Shown here in pieces: positions 16,230 to 26,369 of a stretch of DNA of 64,000 nucleotides. The notes under the pieces are model-generated. The model had not been told where the DNA came from. It worked only from the letters and a program-made list of their open reading frames with translations, and did no database searches. Positions within the stretch are counted from its first letter, which is position 1; each line of letters opens with the position of its first letter. The DNA comes from WVYX01 sp039592335 (GTDB taxonomy: Bacteria > Gemmatimonadota > Gemmatimonadetes > Gemmatimonadales > GWC2-71-9), in contig JBDHBX010000002.1 in the NCBI GenBank assembly GCA_039592335.1, positions 124,001 to 188,000 of the forward strand. Reading direction: 5' to 3'. The position numbers and the translations under genes were made by a program.

Positions 16230-17123
16230 GTGAGCGAGAGCGCGGACGTGCCACAGATCGCCCTCACGCGTGGTCGGAGCGCCGACTATCTCGAGCTGAC
16301 CAAGCCGAACATCGTCGGGATGATTCTCGTGACGGTAGCGGCGGGGTTCTACCTGGCTGCGCCGGGTGCCCTCGACCGGGCGTTGCTGGTGCACACGTTG
16401 CTCGGCTCCGCCATGGTGGCAGCGGGCAGCAATGCGCTGAACCAGGTGCTCGAGCGAAGGATCGACGCCCGCATGCGGCGTACCGAGAACCGGCCGCTGC
16501 CCGCCGGGCGCCTCGGGGTCACGGAGGCCACGCTGGTCGCCTGGACGCTCGGGCTCGTCGGCGTGGGCTACCTGGCCCTGTTCACCAACCCGATCGTCAC
16601 CCTCCTGGCTGCCGCCACGCTCGGCTCCTATGTGTTCGTGTACACGCCGCTCAAGCGGAAGACCTCGATGTGCACACTGGTGGGTGCGGTGCCGGGCGCC
16701 CTCCCGATCGTCGGAGGGTGGGCAGCGGCGAGCGGTGGCATCCCGCTGCAGGCGTGGGTGCTGTTCGGAATCCTGTACCTGTGGCAGCTCCCCCACTTCC
16801 TGGCGCTAGCCTGGATCTGTCGCGCCGACTACAAGCGTGCCGGACTTCGCATGGTGAGTGTGACCGCGGGGCCCGATGCCACCTTCCGGCAGGCGTTGGC
16901 GTTCTCCGTGATGCTGCTGCCGCTGAGCTTGCTGCCGAGTGTGCTCGGCACCGCTGGGCCGCTCTATTTCTTCGGAGCGCTCGTGTGCTCGCTGTGGCTC
17001 ATCTGGGCCACGGCCACAGCGGCGCGGGATCGCTCGAAGGCCAAGGCCAGGCGACTCTTCCTCGTCACGGTTGCGTACCTGCCTGCCGTGCTGCTGCTGC
17101 TGATCCTGGATAAGGTGCTATGA
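16230..17123 (+). CDS. ctaB: Protoheme IX farnesyltransferase (heme O synthase)
   Basis: Converts heme B to heme O for the oxidase encoded nearby. This UbiA-family membrane enzyme shows the first Asp-rich site in the region NQVLERRIDARMRRTENRP, the loop YTPLKRKTSM, the helix YLWQLPHFLALAW and the second Asp site near RADYKRAGLRM. GTG 16230 is chosen because it gives a normal N-terminus; the frame is open further upstream and no strong ribosome site helps, so the start is uncertain by some codons. It overlaps the DUF885 gene by four bases (ATGA). Confidence 0.93.
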   Translation: MSESADVPQIALTRGRSADYLELTKPNIVGMILVTVAAGFYLAAPGALDRALLVHTLLGSAMVAAGSNALNQVLERRIDARMRRTENRPLPAGRLGVTEATLVAWTLGLVGVGYLALFTNPIVTLLAAATLGSYVFVYTPLKRKTSMCTLVGAVPGALPIVGGWAAASGGIPLQAWVLFGILYLWQLPHFLALAWICRADYKRAGLRMVSVTAGPDATFRQALAFSVMLLPLSLLPSVLGTAGPLYFFGALVCSLWLIWATATAARDRSKAKARRLFLVTVAYLPAVLLLLILDKVL

Positions 17124-18817
17124 GCCGACTGACACCGACGCTGTTTGCCGCCACGCTGCTTGCGGCGTGCGCTCCCGGACCAACCACACAGACGGCGCCA
17201 CTGGCGAGCGACTCGGCTCGCTTCGAGGACTTCGCCGCGCGCTACCTGGACGGAGCGTTCCGCCCCGAGCGGGACGGCGACGACCCGTACGCGAGGCTCC
17301 GCCCGGGGGCGGAGCAGTCCGCGCTCACCGCGGCGCAGCGGATGCTGGAGGAGTTGCTCGCGATCGACACCGCGCGGCTCACCACGGCGCAGCGCATCGA
17401 CTGGCTGCTGGTCGAGGCGCGCGCGAAGCGCACCGTCGCCGACACGGTGCTGCGGCAGGCCGAACGGGTGCCCAGTCGGTACATCACCCTTGGGGGGATC
17501 TACTGGCAGGTAGCGGGCGACGCCGAGCCCGACGCCGAGGACTGGGCGGAGGCGCTGGAAGCGCTCGAGGAAGCGCCGGGGGCGCTGGCCATCGGTCGCG
17601 AGCGGCTGGTGGACCCGCCTCCACTGTGGATCTGGCTCGCCGAGCAGAGTGCGCGCGGGTTCGGGGGCTTCTTGGACGGCGAGTTCGTGGAGCGAGCCGG
17701 CGAAGCGCCCGACACGTTGCGAGAGCGGCTGGAAACGGCGGCGAGCACCGCGAGTGCCGCGCTCGAGGCGTACGTCGCGTTTCTGACCGACACGCTTGAG
17801 CCAGCGGGCGACGATTCCTGGGTAGTGGGGAGCAAATACTACGACTGGGTGCTGCGCGAGGTGAACTTCTTGCCGTATACCGCAGAGACAATGATTGCGG
17901 AGGGCTATCGGATTCACGAGGCGACGAAGGCGACGCTCGACTCGCTGGCGGGCACGGTGGATGGAGGCAAGAGCTGGCGCGAGTTGGTCGAGGAGATGCA
18001 GAGCCGCCACCCGGAGCCTGGGAAGATTCTGGAGCAGTACGAGCGTGAGTCCCGCAGGGTCGAGGCGCTGCTCATCCGCGAGGACCTCATCCGCATCCCG
18101 CCGTGCGAGGACCTGCTCCTCGTGGCCACGCCACCGGCCCTGCGCGAGACCTACGCGTGGGGCGGCTACGGCGGCATCCGGGAGCGGGACGACGTCATGT
18201 ATGGGCGCTTCTTCGTGACCGACGTGGTCCCGGGTATGACGCCGGAGCAGGTGGAGGACAAGCTACGTGCCCAAAACTACGGGTGGATCGCGGTGATCGC
18301 GTTGCACGAGGGGTATCCAGGTCACCACCTGCAGAACGTGTACTCGCGCGCCAACTCCCGGGAGCTGCGGCGCCGCTTCGGAAACACCTACTATGGTGAG
18401 GGGTGGGCGCTCTACGCCGAGCACTGGATGCTGCGCGAGGGGCTGTTCATCGACACCGATCAGCGGCTCGCCCAGCTGCAGATGCGCCTCTGGCGCACCG
18501 CACGGGTGATCATCGACCCCTCGCTCCACACCGGCCGCATGAGCTACGAGGAGGCGGTGCAGTTCTTCATGGACGAGGTGGGGCTCACGCGGTCGGCGGC
18601 CGAGGCCGAGGTGAATCGCTACACCACGTGGCCCACGCAGGCCCCGTCCTACATCATTGGGTGGCTGGAGATCGAGAAGCTCAAGGCGGAGCTTCAGGCC
18701 GAGATGGGCGAGCGCTTCGACGAGAAGCGGTTCCACGAGACGCTGCTGGAGCAGGGGAGCCTGCCCCTGTCGCTCATGCGGCGGGCGATGTGGAAGGAGA
18801 TGGTGGAGGGGTACTGA
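17120..18817 (+). CDS. DUF885 family lipoprotein, probable metallopeptidase
   Basis: A 565-residue lipoprotein (lipobox LLAAC, Cys17). DUF885 proteins are distant gluzincin-type peptidases. The putative zinc site is in the motif IALHEGYPGHHLQ, with the downstream block YYGEGWALYAEHW and the closing QAPSYIIGWLEI, all typical of the family. The enzyme would act in the periplasm or at the membrane; the substrate is unknown. Its start overlaps the ctaB stop, so the two are co-translated, though a functional link is not evident. Confidence 0.88.
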   Translation: MSRLTPTLFAATLLAACAPGPTTQTAPLASDSARFEDFAARYLDGAFRPERDGDDPYARLRPGAEQSALTAAQRMLEELLAIDTARLTTAQRIDWLLVEARAKRTVADTVLRQAERVPSRYITLGGIYWQVAGDAEPDAEDWAEALEALEEAPGALAIGRERLVDPPPLWIWLAEQSARGFGGFLDGEFVERAGEAPDTLRERLETAASTASAALEAYVAFLTDTLEPAGDDSWVVGSKYYDWVLREVNFLPYTAETMIAEGYRIHEATKATLDSLAGTVDGGKSWRELVEEMQSRHPEPGKILEQYERESRRVEALLIREDLIRIPPCEDLLLVATPPALRETYAWGGYGGIRERDDVMYGRFFVTDVVPGMTPEQVEDKLRAQNYGWIAVIALHEGYPGHHLQNVYSRANSRELRRRFGNTYYGEGWALYAEHWMLREGLFIDTDQRLAQLQMRLWRTARVIIDPSLHTGRMSYEEAVQFFMDEVGLTRSAAEAEVNRYTTWPTQAPSYIIGWLEIEKLKAELQAEMGERFDEKRFHETLLEQGSLPLSLMRRAMWKEMVEGY

Positions 18818-18886
18818 TGCTCGCTCAGGTGGTTGTCCGGTCTCGCAACTCTCTACTGCCGTCCCCAGCCTGTGCCTGCTGAACAA

Positions 18887-18920
18887 AACGGGCGCGCCGG
18901 CTGATGCCAACGCGCCCGTT
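18887..18920 (-). terminator. Intrinsic terminator of the htrA gene
   Basis: A perfect 10-bp stem (18887-18896 with 18911-18920) lies between the converging DUF885 and htrA genes. On the minus strand it is followed by TTTTGTT, so it fits an intrinsic terminator for htrA and may also serve the plus-strand gene. Confidence 0.7.
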
Positions 18921-18944
18921 GATCTTGCCGCAGTAGGGGCTGCG

Positions 18945-20501
<1,557 letters not shown>

Positions 20502-20553
20502 CGCTACGCCTTTGTGAGGTTTCTGATCTGCCGCTCACACCTCTAATGTAACC

Positions 20554-20591
20554 CCCCGACTGGGGCGGGAGTTTCACCGCCCCAGTCGGGG
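20554..20591 (-). terminator. Strong hairpin terminator after dnaK
   Basis: A perfect 15-bp stem (20554-20568 with 20577-20591) with an 8-base loop lies 22 bases after the dnaK stop, between dnaK and htrA. There is no T-run. Confidence 0.65.
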
Positions 20592-20613
20592 CTTCGCCTC
20601 GGACCGAAGTGGG

Positions 20614-22530
20614 TTACGACTTGTCCTCGTCAACGATCTCGTAGTCGGCCTCGACCACGTCCTCCGGCTGCTGTGCCTGCTCGTCGCCCGCCGCCTCGGC
20701 TCCGCTCGGCTCGGATGCCTGCTGGGCCTGCGCCGCCTGATAGAGCGAGGCGCCGGCGGCCGAGTAGGCCTGCGAGAGCTCCTCGAGCGCCGACTTGATC
20801 TCTGCGGCGGCTCCCGAGCGGAGCGCCTTCTTGGCGCCTTCCACCGCACCGTCGAGCCGCTCCTTCTGTGAGCTCTCCAGTTGATCCGCCCACTCCTTCA
20901 TGTTCTTCTCGACCTCGTAGACCATCGCGTCGAGGCGGTTGCGCGCGTCGATCTCCTCTCGCCGCTCCTTGTCCTCTGACGCGTGGGACTCCGCGTCCGT
21001 GACCATGCGATCGATCTCCGAATCCGAGAGCCCGCTCGAGGCCTCGATGCGGATCTTCTGCTCCTTGCCGGTCGCCTTGTCCTTGGCCGAGACGTGCAGG
21101 ATGCCGTTGGCATCGATGTCGAAGGTGACCTCGACCTGCGGCATGCCGCGCGGCGCGGGCGGGATCCCCGTCAACTGGAACCGGCCGATGGTTCGGTTGT
21201 CGAGGGCCATGTCCCGCTCACCCTGCAGGACGTGGATCTCCACGGTGGTCTGGTTGTCCTCCGCCGTGGAGAAGATCTCCGACTTCTTGGTCGGGATCGT
21301 CGTGTTGCGACTGATCAGCACCGTGGTCACCCCGCCCAGCGTCTCGATGCCGAGCGACAGCGGGGTCACGTCCAGCAGCAACACGTCCTTGACCTCGCCG
21401 GCCAGCACGCCGCCCTGAATGGCCGCGCCGATGGCCACGACCTCGTCGGGGTTCACGCCCTTGTGGGGCTCCTTCCCGAAGAAGTCCTTCACGATGTCCT
21501 GGACCTTGGGGATGCGCGTCGAGCCGCCCACCAGGATGACCTCGTCGATCTCGTTGGGCTTGAGACCCGCATCCTTCAGCGCCTGCTGCATGGGTGGGAG
21601 GAGCCGCTGGAACAGATCATCGGCGAGCTGCTCCAGCTTCGCCCGTGTGAGCTGCGTGTTGAGGTGCTTCGGGCCCGACTGATCGGCCGTGATGAACGGC
21701 AGGTTGATGTCCGTCTGGGTGCGGCTCGAGAGTTCCATCTTGGCCTTCTCTGCCGCCTCCTTGAGGCGCTGCAGAGCCATGGCGTCCTTGGACAGATCGA
21801 TGCCCTGGTCCTTCTTGAACTCGTCCACCAGCCAATCGATGACCCGCTGGTCGAGATCGTCCCCGCCCAGGTGGGTATCGCCGTTGGTGGACTTGACCTC
21901 GAAGACGCCCTCGGCCAGCTCCAGCACGGAGATGTCGTAGGTGCCGCCGCCGAAGTCGAAGACGGCGATCTTCTCCTCCTTCTTCTTCTCCAGGCCGTAC
22001 GCCAGCGAGGCCGCGGTCGGCTCGTTGATGATCCGCAGCACCTCGAGGCCGGCGATCTTGCCGGCGTCCTTGGTGGCCTGACGCTGCGAGTCGTTGAAGT
22101 ACGCCGGGACCGTGACCACGGCCTTCTCCACCGAGTACCCGAGGTAGTCCTCGGCGGTCTGGCGCATCTTCTGGAGGATCATGGCGGAGATCTCGGGCGG
22201 CGTGTACCGCTTGTCGCCGATCTCTACCGAGGCGAGGTCGTTCTGGCCGGAGACGACCTGGTAGGGCACCTCGCCCATCTCGGTCTTCACCTCGCCGATA
22301 CGGCGTCCCATGAACCGCTTGATGGAGAACACCGTGTGCCTGGGGTTGGTGACCGCCTGCCGCTTGGCCACCTGGCCCACGAGGCGCTCGCCGTCCTTCG
22401 TGAACGCCACCACCGACGGCGTGGTGCGTCCCCCCTCCGAGTTGGGAATGACGACCGGATCGCCCCCCTCCATGACGGCCACGACGGAGTTGGTGGTGCC
22501 GAGGTCAATCCCGATTACTTTCTGTGCCAT
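20614..22530 (-). CDS. dnaK: Molecular chaperone DnaK (Hsp70)
   Basis: The 638-residue Hsp70. The ATPase domain begins with GIDLGTTNSVVAV and includes AYFNDSQRQATKDAG, the adenosine loop GGSTRIPK, and the linker DVLLLDVTPLSLG. The substrate-binding domain and the disordered acidic tail ending YEIVDEDKS follow. Full length, no defects seen. grpE and dnaJ are not adjacent. The start ATG is 92 bases or so downstream of a candidate promoter. Confidence 0.98.
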   Translation of the reverse strand: MAQKVIGIDLGTTNSVVAVMEGGDPVVIPNSEGGRTTPSVVAFTKDGERLVGQVAKRQAVTNPRHTVFSIKRFMGRRIGEVKTEMGEVPYQVVSGQNDLASVEIGDKRYTPPEISAMILQKMRQTAEDYLGYSVEKAVVTVPAYFNDSQRQATKDAGKIAGLEVLRIINEPTAASLAYGLEKKKEEKIAVFDFGGGTYDISVLELAEGVFEVKSTNGDTHLGGDDLDQRVIDWLVDEFKKDQGIDLSKDAMALQRLKEAAEKAKMELSSRTQTDINLPFITADQSGPKHLNTQLTRAKLEQLADDLFQRLLPPMQQALKDAGLKPNEIDEVILVGGSTRIPKVQDIVKDFFGKEPHKGVNPDEVVAIGAAIQGGVLAGEVKDVLLLDVTPLSLGIETLGGVTTVLISRNTTIPTKKSEIFSTAEDNQTTVEIHVLQGERDMALDNRTIGRFQLTGIPPAPRGMPQVEVTFDIDANGILHVSAKDKATGKEQKIRIEASSGLSDSEIDRMVTDAESHASEDKERREEIDARNRLDAMVYEVEKNMKEWADQLESSQKERLDGAVEGAKKALRSGAAAEIKSALEELSQAYSAAGASLYQAAQAQQASEPSGAEAAGDEQAQQPEDVVEADYEIVDEDKS

Positions 22531-22614
22531 GTGCGTTCCTTGCGTAGGTGTCTTGATGCGTGACTTGGCTGGAGGGTCGCCAGTGCAAGCCGTGTACCAG
22601 CCAAATGCGCCAAA

Positions 22615-22651
22615 CTGGCAGATTTATGGCAGTGCCAGAACGAACGTGCAA
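22615..22651 (-). promoter_or_regulatory. Candidate dnaK promoter with overlapping inverted repeat
   Basis: On the minus strand TTGCAC (22646-22651) and CATAAA (22623-22628) are 17 bases apart. CTGGCA at 22615-22620 and TGCCAG at 22633-22638 form an inverted repeat across the -10 region, a possible operator. It is not the classical CIRCE element. The start codon lies about 86 bases downstream. Confidence 0.35.
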
Positions 22652-22694
22652 GAGGCGGTTAAGTAACGACTTATGGCACGAGCCGGCAAGGCCG

Positions 22695-23489
22695 ATGTTT
22701 CCTTACCGAGACGACAACCCCACCCTCGCCACCCCGGTCATCACGCTGGCCCTCATCGGCGTGAACGTGGTGGTCTGGATGTTGGTCCAGGGAGCCGGAA
22801 CCGACCCGGCGCTGGTGCAGTCGGTGTGCCATCTCGGGCTCATCCCGGGGGAGCTGTTGGGCCGGGTGCCGCCTGGGACCGAGCTGCCCCTGGGGCCGGG
22901 GTACGCCTGTCCGGTGGGGGGCGATCCGGCGCCGCACACGGTGCTCACCTCCATGTTCCTGCACGGCAGCTGGCTCCACATGCTGGGCAACATGTGGTTC
23001 CTCTGGATCTTCGGGAACAACGTGGAGGACTCGATGGGACGGGGCCGCTACGTGGCGTTCTACATGCTGTGCGGTCTGCTGGCGTCGGCGGCTCAGGTGG
23101 TTGCCGATCCCGGCTCGCCAGTGCCGATGGTGGGAGCCTCGGGAGCGATCAGCGGCGTGATGGGAGCCTACCTGGTGCTCTACCCGAGGGTGCGGGTGCA
23201 CCTGTTCGTGTTCTTGGGGTTCTTCGTCACGACCTTCGCGGTACCCGCCTACTTCATGCTGCTGTACTGGATGTTTCTCCAGGGCCTCGGGAGCGCAGCC
23301 GACTTCGCCCGGGGTGGTGAAGGAGGCGGTGTGGCCTACATGGCGCATCTCGGCGGGTTCGTGGTGGGGGCAGCATTCATCAAGCTGTTCACCAAGCGCG
23401 AGCTGGTCGAGGCCCATCGGAGGTACGTCAAGAATCTGCAGCGACCGCGAGCGGTGCGGAGGGATTTCGGCCGGGACCGCTGGTTCTAG
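22695..23489 (+). CDS. Rhomboid-family intramembrane serine protease
   Basis: Cleaves membrane helices within the bilayer. A 264-residue protein with six helices. The catalytic Ser is in MVGASGAISGVMGAYL and the His in MAHLGGFVVGAAF; the loop HMLGNMWFLWIFGNNVED is typical. The first helix is followed by a ~45-residue insertion with two Cys (VCHLG, YACPVGG) before helix 2. ATG 22695 (MFPYRDDN) fits the family start; upstream codons in frame are not conserved. It is divergent from dnaK. Confidence 0.92.
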   Translation: MFPYRDDNPTLATPVITLALIGVNVVVWMLVQGAGTDPALVQSVCHLGLIPGELLGRVPPGTELPLGPGYACPVGGDPAPHTVLTSMFLHGSWLHMLGNMWFLWIFGNNVEDSMGRGRYVAFYMLCGLLASAAQVVADPGSPVPMVGASGAISGVMGAYLVLYPRVRVHLFVFLGFFVTTFAVPAYFMLLYWMFLQGLGSAADFARGGEGGGVAYMAHLGGFVVGAAFIKLFTKRELVEAHRRYVKNLQRPRAVRRDFGRDRWF

Positions 23490-23543
23490 TCAGAAACGAA
23501 GCTCTGGGCGCACCGGACAACGACAACTCGAGAGGGAGTAGGA

Positions 23544-24635
23544 ATGACCACTGTGCAATGCGTTCCCAGGCTGACGGTGAGTTTCGCTGCTGTCGTGCTG
23601 GCGGCGCTCATCGCAGCGCGACCGGTTGAAGCGCAGGTCGAGATCAAGTCGAAGGCCATGCAGATCACGCTCACCGGCCGTCTGCACATGCAGTGGAACC
23701 ACACGTCGGCAACCGGCGTCGACGTTGCATCCACGTTCTTCGTGCGCCGTGCGCGGCTCACGGCCGAGGTCAAGATCAACGACTTCATATCGGGCAAGAT
23801 CCAGCCGGAGTATGGTGAGGGCACGGTCGGCCTGAGGGATGCGTACGTGGACCTCAACTTCGACCGGGCATTCCGCTTCCGGGCGGGACAGTTCAAGCGG
23901 CCCTTCGACCGGTTCGAGTTGGTGAGCTCGACGCAGATCCTCGTGATCGAGCGTGCAGGCGGGGTCCGCGGAACACCGGACTGCTCCGGCGTGGGGAACG
24001 TGTGCTCCTTCAGCCGGTTCACCGAGAAGCTCAACTACTCCGACCGCGACCTCGGCTTCGAGATCCTGGGCGACGTGGGGAAGATCCGGTACTCGGCGTC
24101 GGTGACCAACGGTGAAGGGCCCAACGACCGGGTCGACGAGAACGGAACCAAATCCTACACCGGTCGTCTCGAGTACCGCGGCAGCGGTCTCACGTTCGGT
24201 GCGCACGCGGGAGTGCACGACTATCCCAACGACAGCACCGGGACCGACGAGTATGCGGTCGCGTACGGTGCCGACGTGGATTGGGGGCAGTACGAGCAGC
24301 CGGGTGCCCACGTCAAGGCCGGCGTGGTCTACGGTGACAACTGGAAGAACCTCAGAATGCCCGACCCCAGCAAGTTCGTCTCGGCGCAGGGGATCGCGGC
24401 GTACATGTTCCCCATCCGGGAGAACCGTTTCGTGTACGGTATTGAACCGGTGGCGCGCGCGAGTTGGGGTGATCCGGATACGGATGTGAGCGGCGACGAC
24501 GGCTGGCTGTTCACGCCGGGACTGGTGTTCTACTTCACCGGCCGCAACAAGTTCGCTATCAACGTGGACGTCTGGTCGCCCGCCACGGGCAACACGGAGT
24601 GGTCAGGAAAGGCGCAGATGTACCTGCATTTCTGA
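23544..24635 (+). CDS. Phosphate-selective-type porin (OprO/OprP-like)
   Basis: A 363-residue outer-membrane porin with a signal peptide ending near VEA (SFAAVVLAALIAARPVEA). The family pattern is clear: GRLHMQWNH, FVRRARLTAEVKIN, the segment YVDLNFDRAFRFRAGQFKRPFD, and alternating strands ending in Phe (MYLHF). The group includes phosphate and polyphosphate porins, but true substrate selectivity is not readable here. It converges with a small winged-helix gene. Confidence 0.85.
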   Translation: MTTVQCVPRLTVSFAAVVLAALIAARPVEAQVEIKSKAMQITLTGRLHMQWNHTSATGVDVASTFFVRRARLTAEVKINDFISGKIQPEYGEGTVGLRDAYVDLNFDRAFRFRAGQFKRPFDRFELVSSTQILVIERAGGVRGTPDCSGVGNVCSFSRFTEKLNYSDRDLGFEILGDVGKIRYSASVTNGEGPNDRVDENGTKSYTGRLEYRGSGLTFGAHAGVHDYPNDSTGTDEYAVAYGADVDWGQYEQPGAHVKAGVVYGDNWKNLRMPDPSKFVSAQGIAAYMFPIRENRFVYGIEPVARASWGDPDTDVSGDDGWLFTPGLVFYFTGRNKFAINVDVWSPATGNTEWSGKAQMYLHF

Positions 24636-24659
24636 GACAACGGTTCTGGTGCGGGGAGA

Positions 24660-24977
24660 CTACTCAGTACCCTGGAGGCGATAACCCAAGCCGCGAACCG
24701 TCTCGATGTGGTGCGCGGCGGGGCCGAGCTTGGCCCGCAGGCGCCGCACGTGCATGTCCACGGTGCGGGTTCGCATATCCCCGCGTGCCCGCCACACACG
24801 CTCGAGCAGTTGGGGTCTGGACTGGGGCTGGCCGCGGCGCCTGAGCAAGGCTTCGAGGAGCCTGAACTCCGTGGGCGTCAGAGCCACCGCGCGCCCATCG
24901 ACCGTCACGCGCCGCCTCGGGACATCGAGCCGAATGGGACCTGCCTCCATCACCGTGCCGCCGTGCAGTGCTTCCAC
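24660..24977 (-). CDS. Orphan OmpR/PhoB-type winged-helix DNA-binding protein
   Basis: A 105-residue protein made only of the DNA-binding domain: the beta-sheet start (IRLDVPRRRVTVDGRAVALT), TPTEFRLLEALLRRRG, the recognition helix region RTRTVDMHVRRLRAKLG and the final wing IETVRGLGYRL. No receiver domain is encoded upstream: the open frame ends at a stop at 25047-25049 after unrelated sequence. GTG 24977 or ATG 24950 could start it. It may respond to partner proteins, be constitutive, or be a remnant of a response regulator. Confidence 0.75.
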   Translation of the reverse strand: MEALHGGTVMEAGPIRLDVPRRRVTVDGRAVALTPTEFRLLEALLRRRGQPQSRPQLLERVWRARGDMRTRTVDMHVRRLRAKLGPAAHHIETVRGLGYRLQGTE

Positions 24978-25125
24978 CGTGGATTCTCGTTCTGGAAACG
25001 GGGAGGCTGAATTTAGTACGCGTGTACCGGTCTGACTACCGGGGGCCTACCGGATTGCGTCGCTCCCGTCTCCCCCGCAGATTGCGGCACCCTTGACCCC
25101 CTTTCTCACCGCGAGGAGCCCCCGA

Positions 25126-25347
25126 GTGAGTGACCGAGTCACGGTGTTCGTGAACGAGCAAGCGGTGGAAGTTGCCGTCGGCAGCACGGTCCTCGATGCG
25201 GTGCGCGCGTTGGACGCCGAGCTGGCGGCGGCACTGACCGGCACCGGCACCTACGTGACCGACGGCGTAGGCCGGCGCATCGACCCCGGGGACGCACTCA
25301 CGGGTGGCAGCATCCTCCGCGTGGTGGTCTCGGCGCGAGACCCGTGA
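25126..25347 (+). CDS. Small protein of unknown function, possibly beta-grasp fold
   Basis: A 73-residue protein beginning with two strands and a helix (VTVFVNEQAVEV, STVLDAVRALD) and ending GGSILRVVVSARDP, which resembles ThiS/MoaD or ferredoxin-like beta-grasp proteins, but lacks the C-terminal Gly-Gly and any cysteine. GTG 25126 has GAGGAG at 25113-25118. Its stop overlaps the adenosine deaminase start by four bases (GTGA), so it is the first gene of the purine operon. Function unknown. Confidence 0.6.
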   Translation: MSDRVTVFVNEQAVEVAVGSTVLDAVRALDAELAAALTGTGTYVTDGVGRRIDPGDALTGGSILRVVVSARDP

Positions 25348-26369
25348 GCCTCACCCGTGAGCTGATCCACCGCCTTCCCAAGCCCGAGCTGCACGTGCAC
25401 CTGGATGGCTGCCTCCGGCCGGCCACGATGCTCGAGTTCGCGCGAGAGCAGCGGGTGACGATGCCGGCCGACACACCCGAGGAGCTGGCGGACGCCCTGT
25501 TCGCCCGCAACGCACGGCACCTGGAGGACTACCTACAGCTCTACCGCCATACTGTGGGGCTGATGCAGACGCCGCCGGCGTTGGAGCGGATCGCATACGA
25601 GTTCGTGCTGGACGCGGCGGCCGACAATGTGAAATACGTCGAGGTGCGCTACTGCCCGGCGCTCCACACGCCGGCCATGACGCTGACGGAGGCGATCGAA
25701 TCCCCGCTGGCCGGCCTCAAGCAAGGCGAGGCGGAGACGGGTACCGTGGCGCGCCTCATTCTGTGTGGGTTGCGCACGTTCGATCCATCGGTGTCGCAGG
25801 AACTGGCGCAGGCGGTCGTGGACTACGGCCATGACGGGGTCGTGGCCTTCGACCTCGCTGGCTCCGAGCGCGGTCACCCGGCGGCCGACCACGCCAAGGC
25901 GTTCGAGCACGTGCTCTCACACGGACTACACTGTACCTGCCACGCTGGTGAGGGAGCGGGCCCCGAATCGATCGACGAGGCGATTCACGTGTGTGGTGCG
26001 CAGCGGATCGGGCACGGCACGCACCTGTTCCAAGATGCCGAGCTCGAGGAGCAAGTGATCGGGCAGCAGATCCCGCTGGAGGTGTGCATCTCCTCCAACG
26101 TGCACACGCACGCGGTCGAGGACATCGGCCAGCACCCGGTGCGTCGCTACATGGACAAGGGCGGCAAGGTCACGCTCAACACCGACAGCCGGTTGATGGA
26201 CAACACCACGGTGACCCACGAGTACTGGGTCGCGCATGAGCAACTCGGTTTCACCCGGGATGAGCTCGACCGGGTGATCATCAACGGCTTCGAGAGCGCG
26301 TTCCTGCCCGATGAGCAGAAGGCCGCGCTGCTGGGGCGCGTCACGCGAGAACTTCAGGATATCGAATGA
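25344..26369 (+). CDS. add: Adenosine deaminase family protein
   Basis: Deaminates adenosine (or adenine) to inosine (hypoxanthine), a purine-salvage step. The zinc-binding HVHLDG (His17, His19), the CHAGEGAG block, the His in RIGHGTHL and the Asp pair in NTDSRLMDN match the family. The 341-residue length is normal. It overlaps its neighbours on both sides (GTGA and ATGA), so synthesis is coupled with the upstream small protein and the nucleoside transporter. Adenine deaminases of the same fold cannot be excluded by eye. Confidence 0.9.
   Translation: MSLTRELIHRLPKPELHVHLDGCLRPATMLEFAREQRVTMPADTPEELADALFARNARHLEDYLQLYRHTVGLMQTPPALERIAYEFVLDAAADNVKYVEVRYCPALHTPAMTLTEAIESPLAGLKQGEAETGTVARLILCGLRTFDPSVSQELAQAVVDYGHDGVVAFDLAGSERGHPAADHAKAFEHVLSHGLHCTCHAGEGAGPESIDEAIHVCGAQRIGHGTHLFQDAELEEQVIGQQIPLEVCISSNVHTHAVEDIGQHPVRRYMDKGGKVTLNTDSRLMDNTTVTHEYWVAHEQLGFTRDELDRVIINGFESAFLPDEQKAALLGRVTRELQDIE

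Noticed and set aside
20983..22563. 526-codon frame opposite dnaK
   Set aside because: Antisense to a highly conserved gene and no recognisable domain.
22531..22694. CIRCE element upstream of dnaK
   Set aside because: The TTAGCACTC/GAGTGCTAA pattern is absent; only a shorter CTGGCA/TGCCAG repeat is present.
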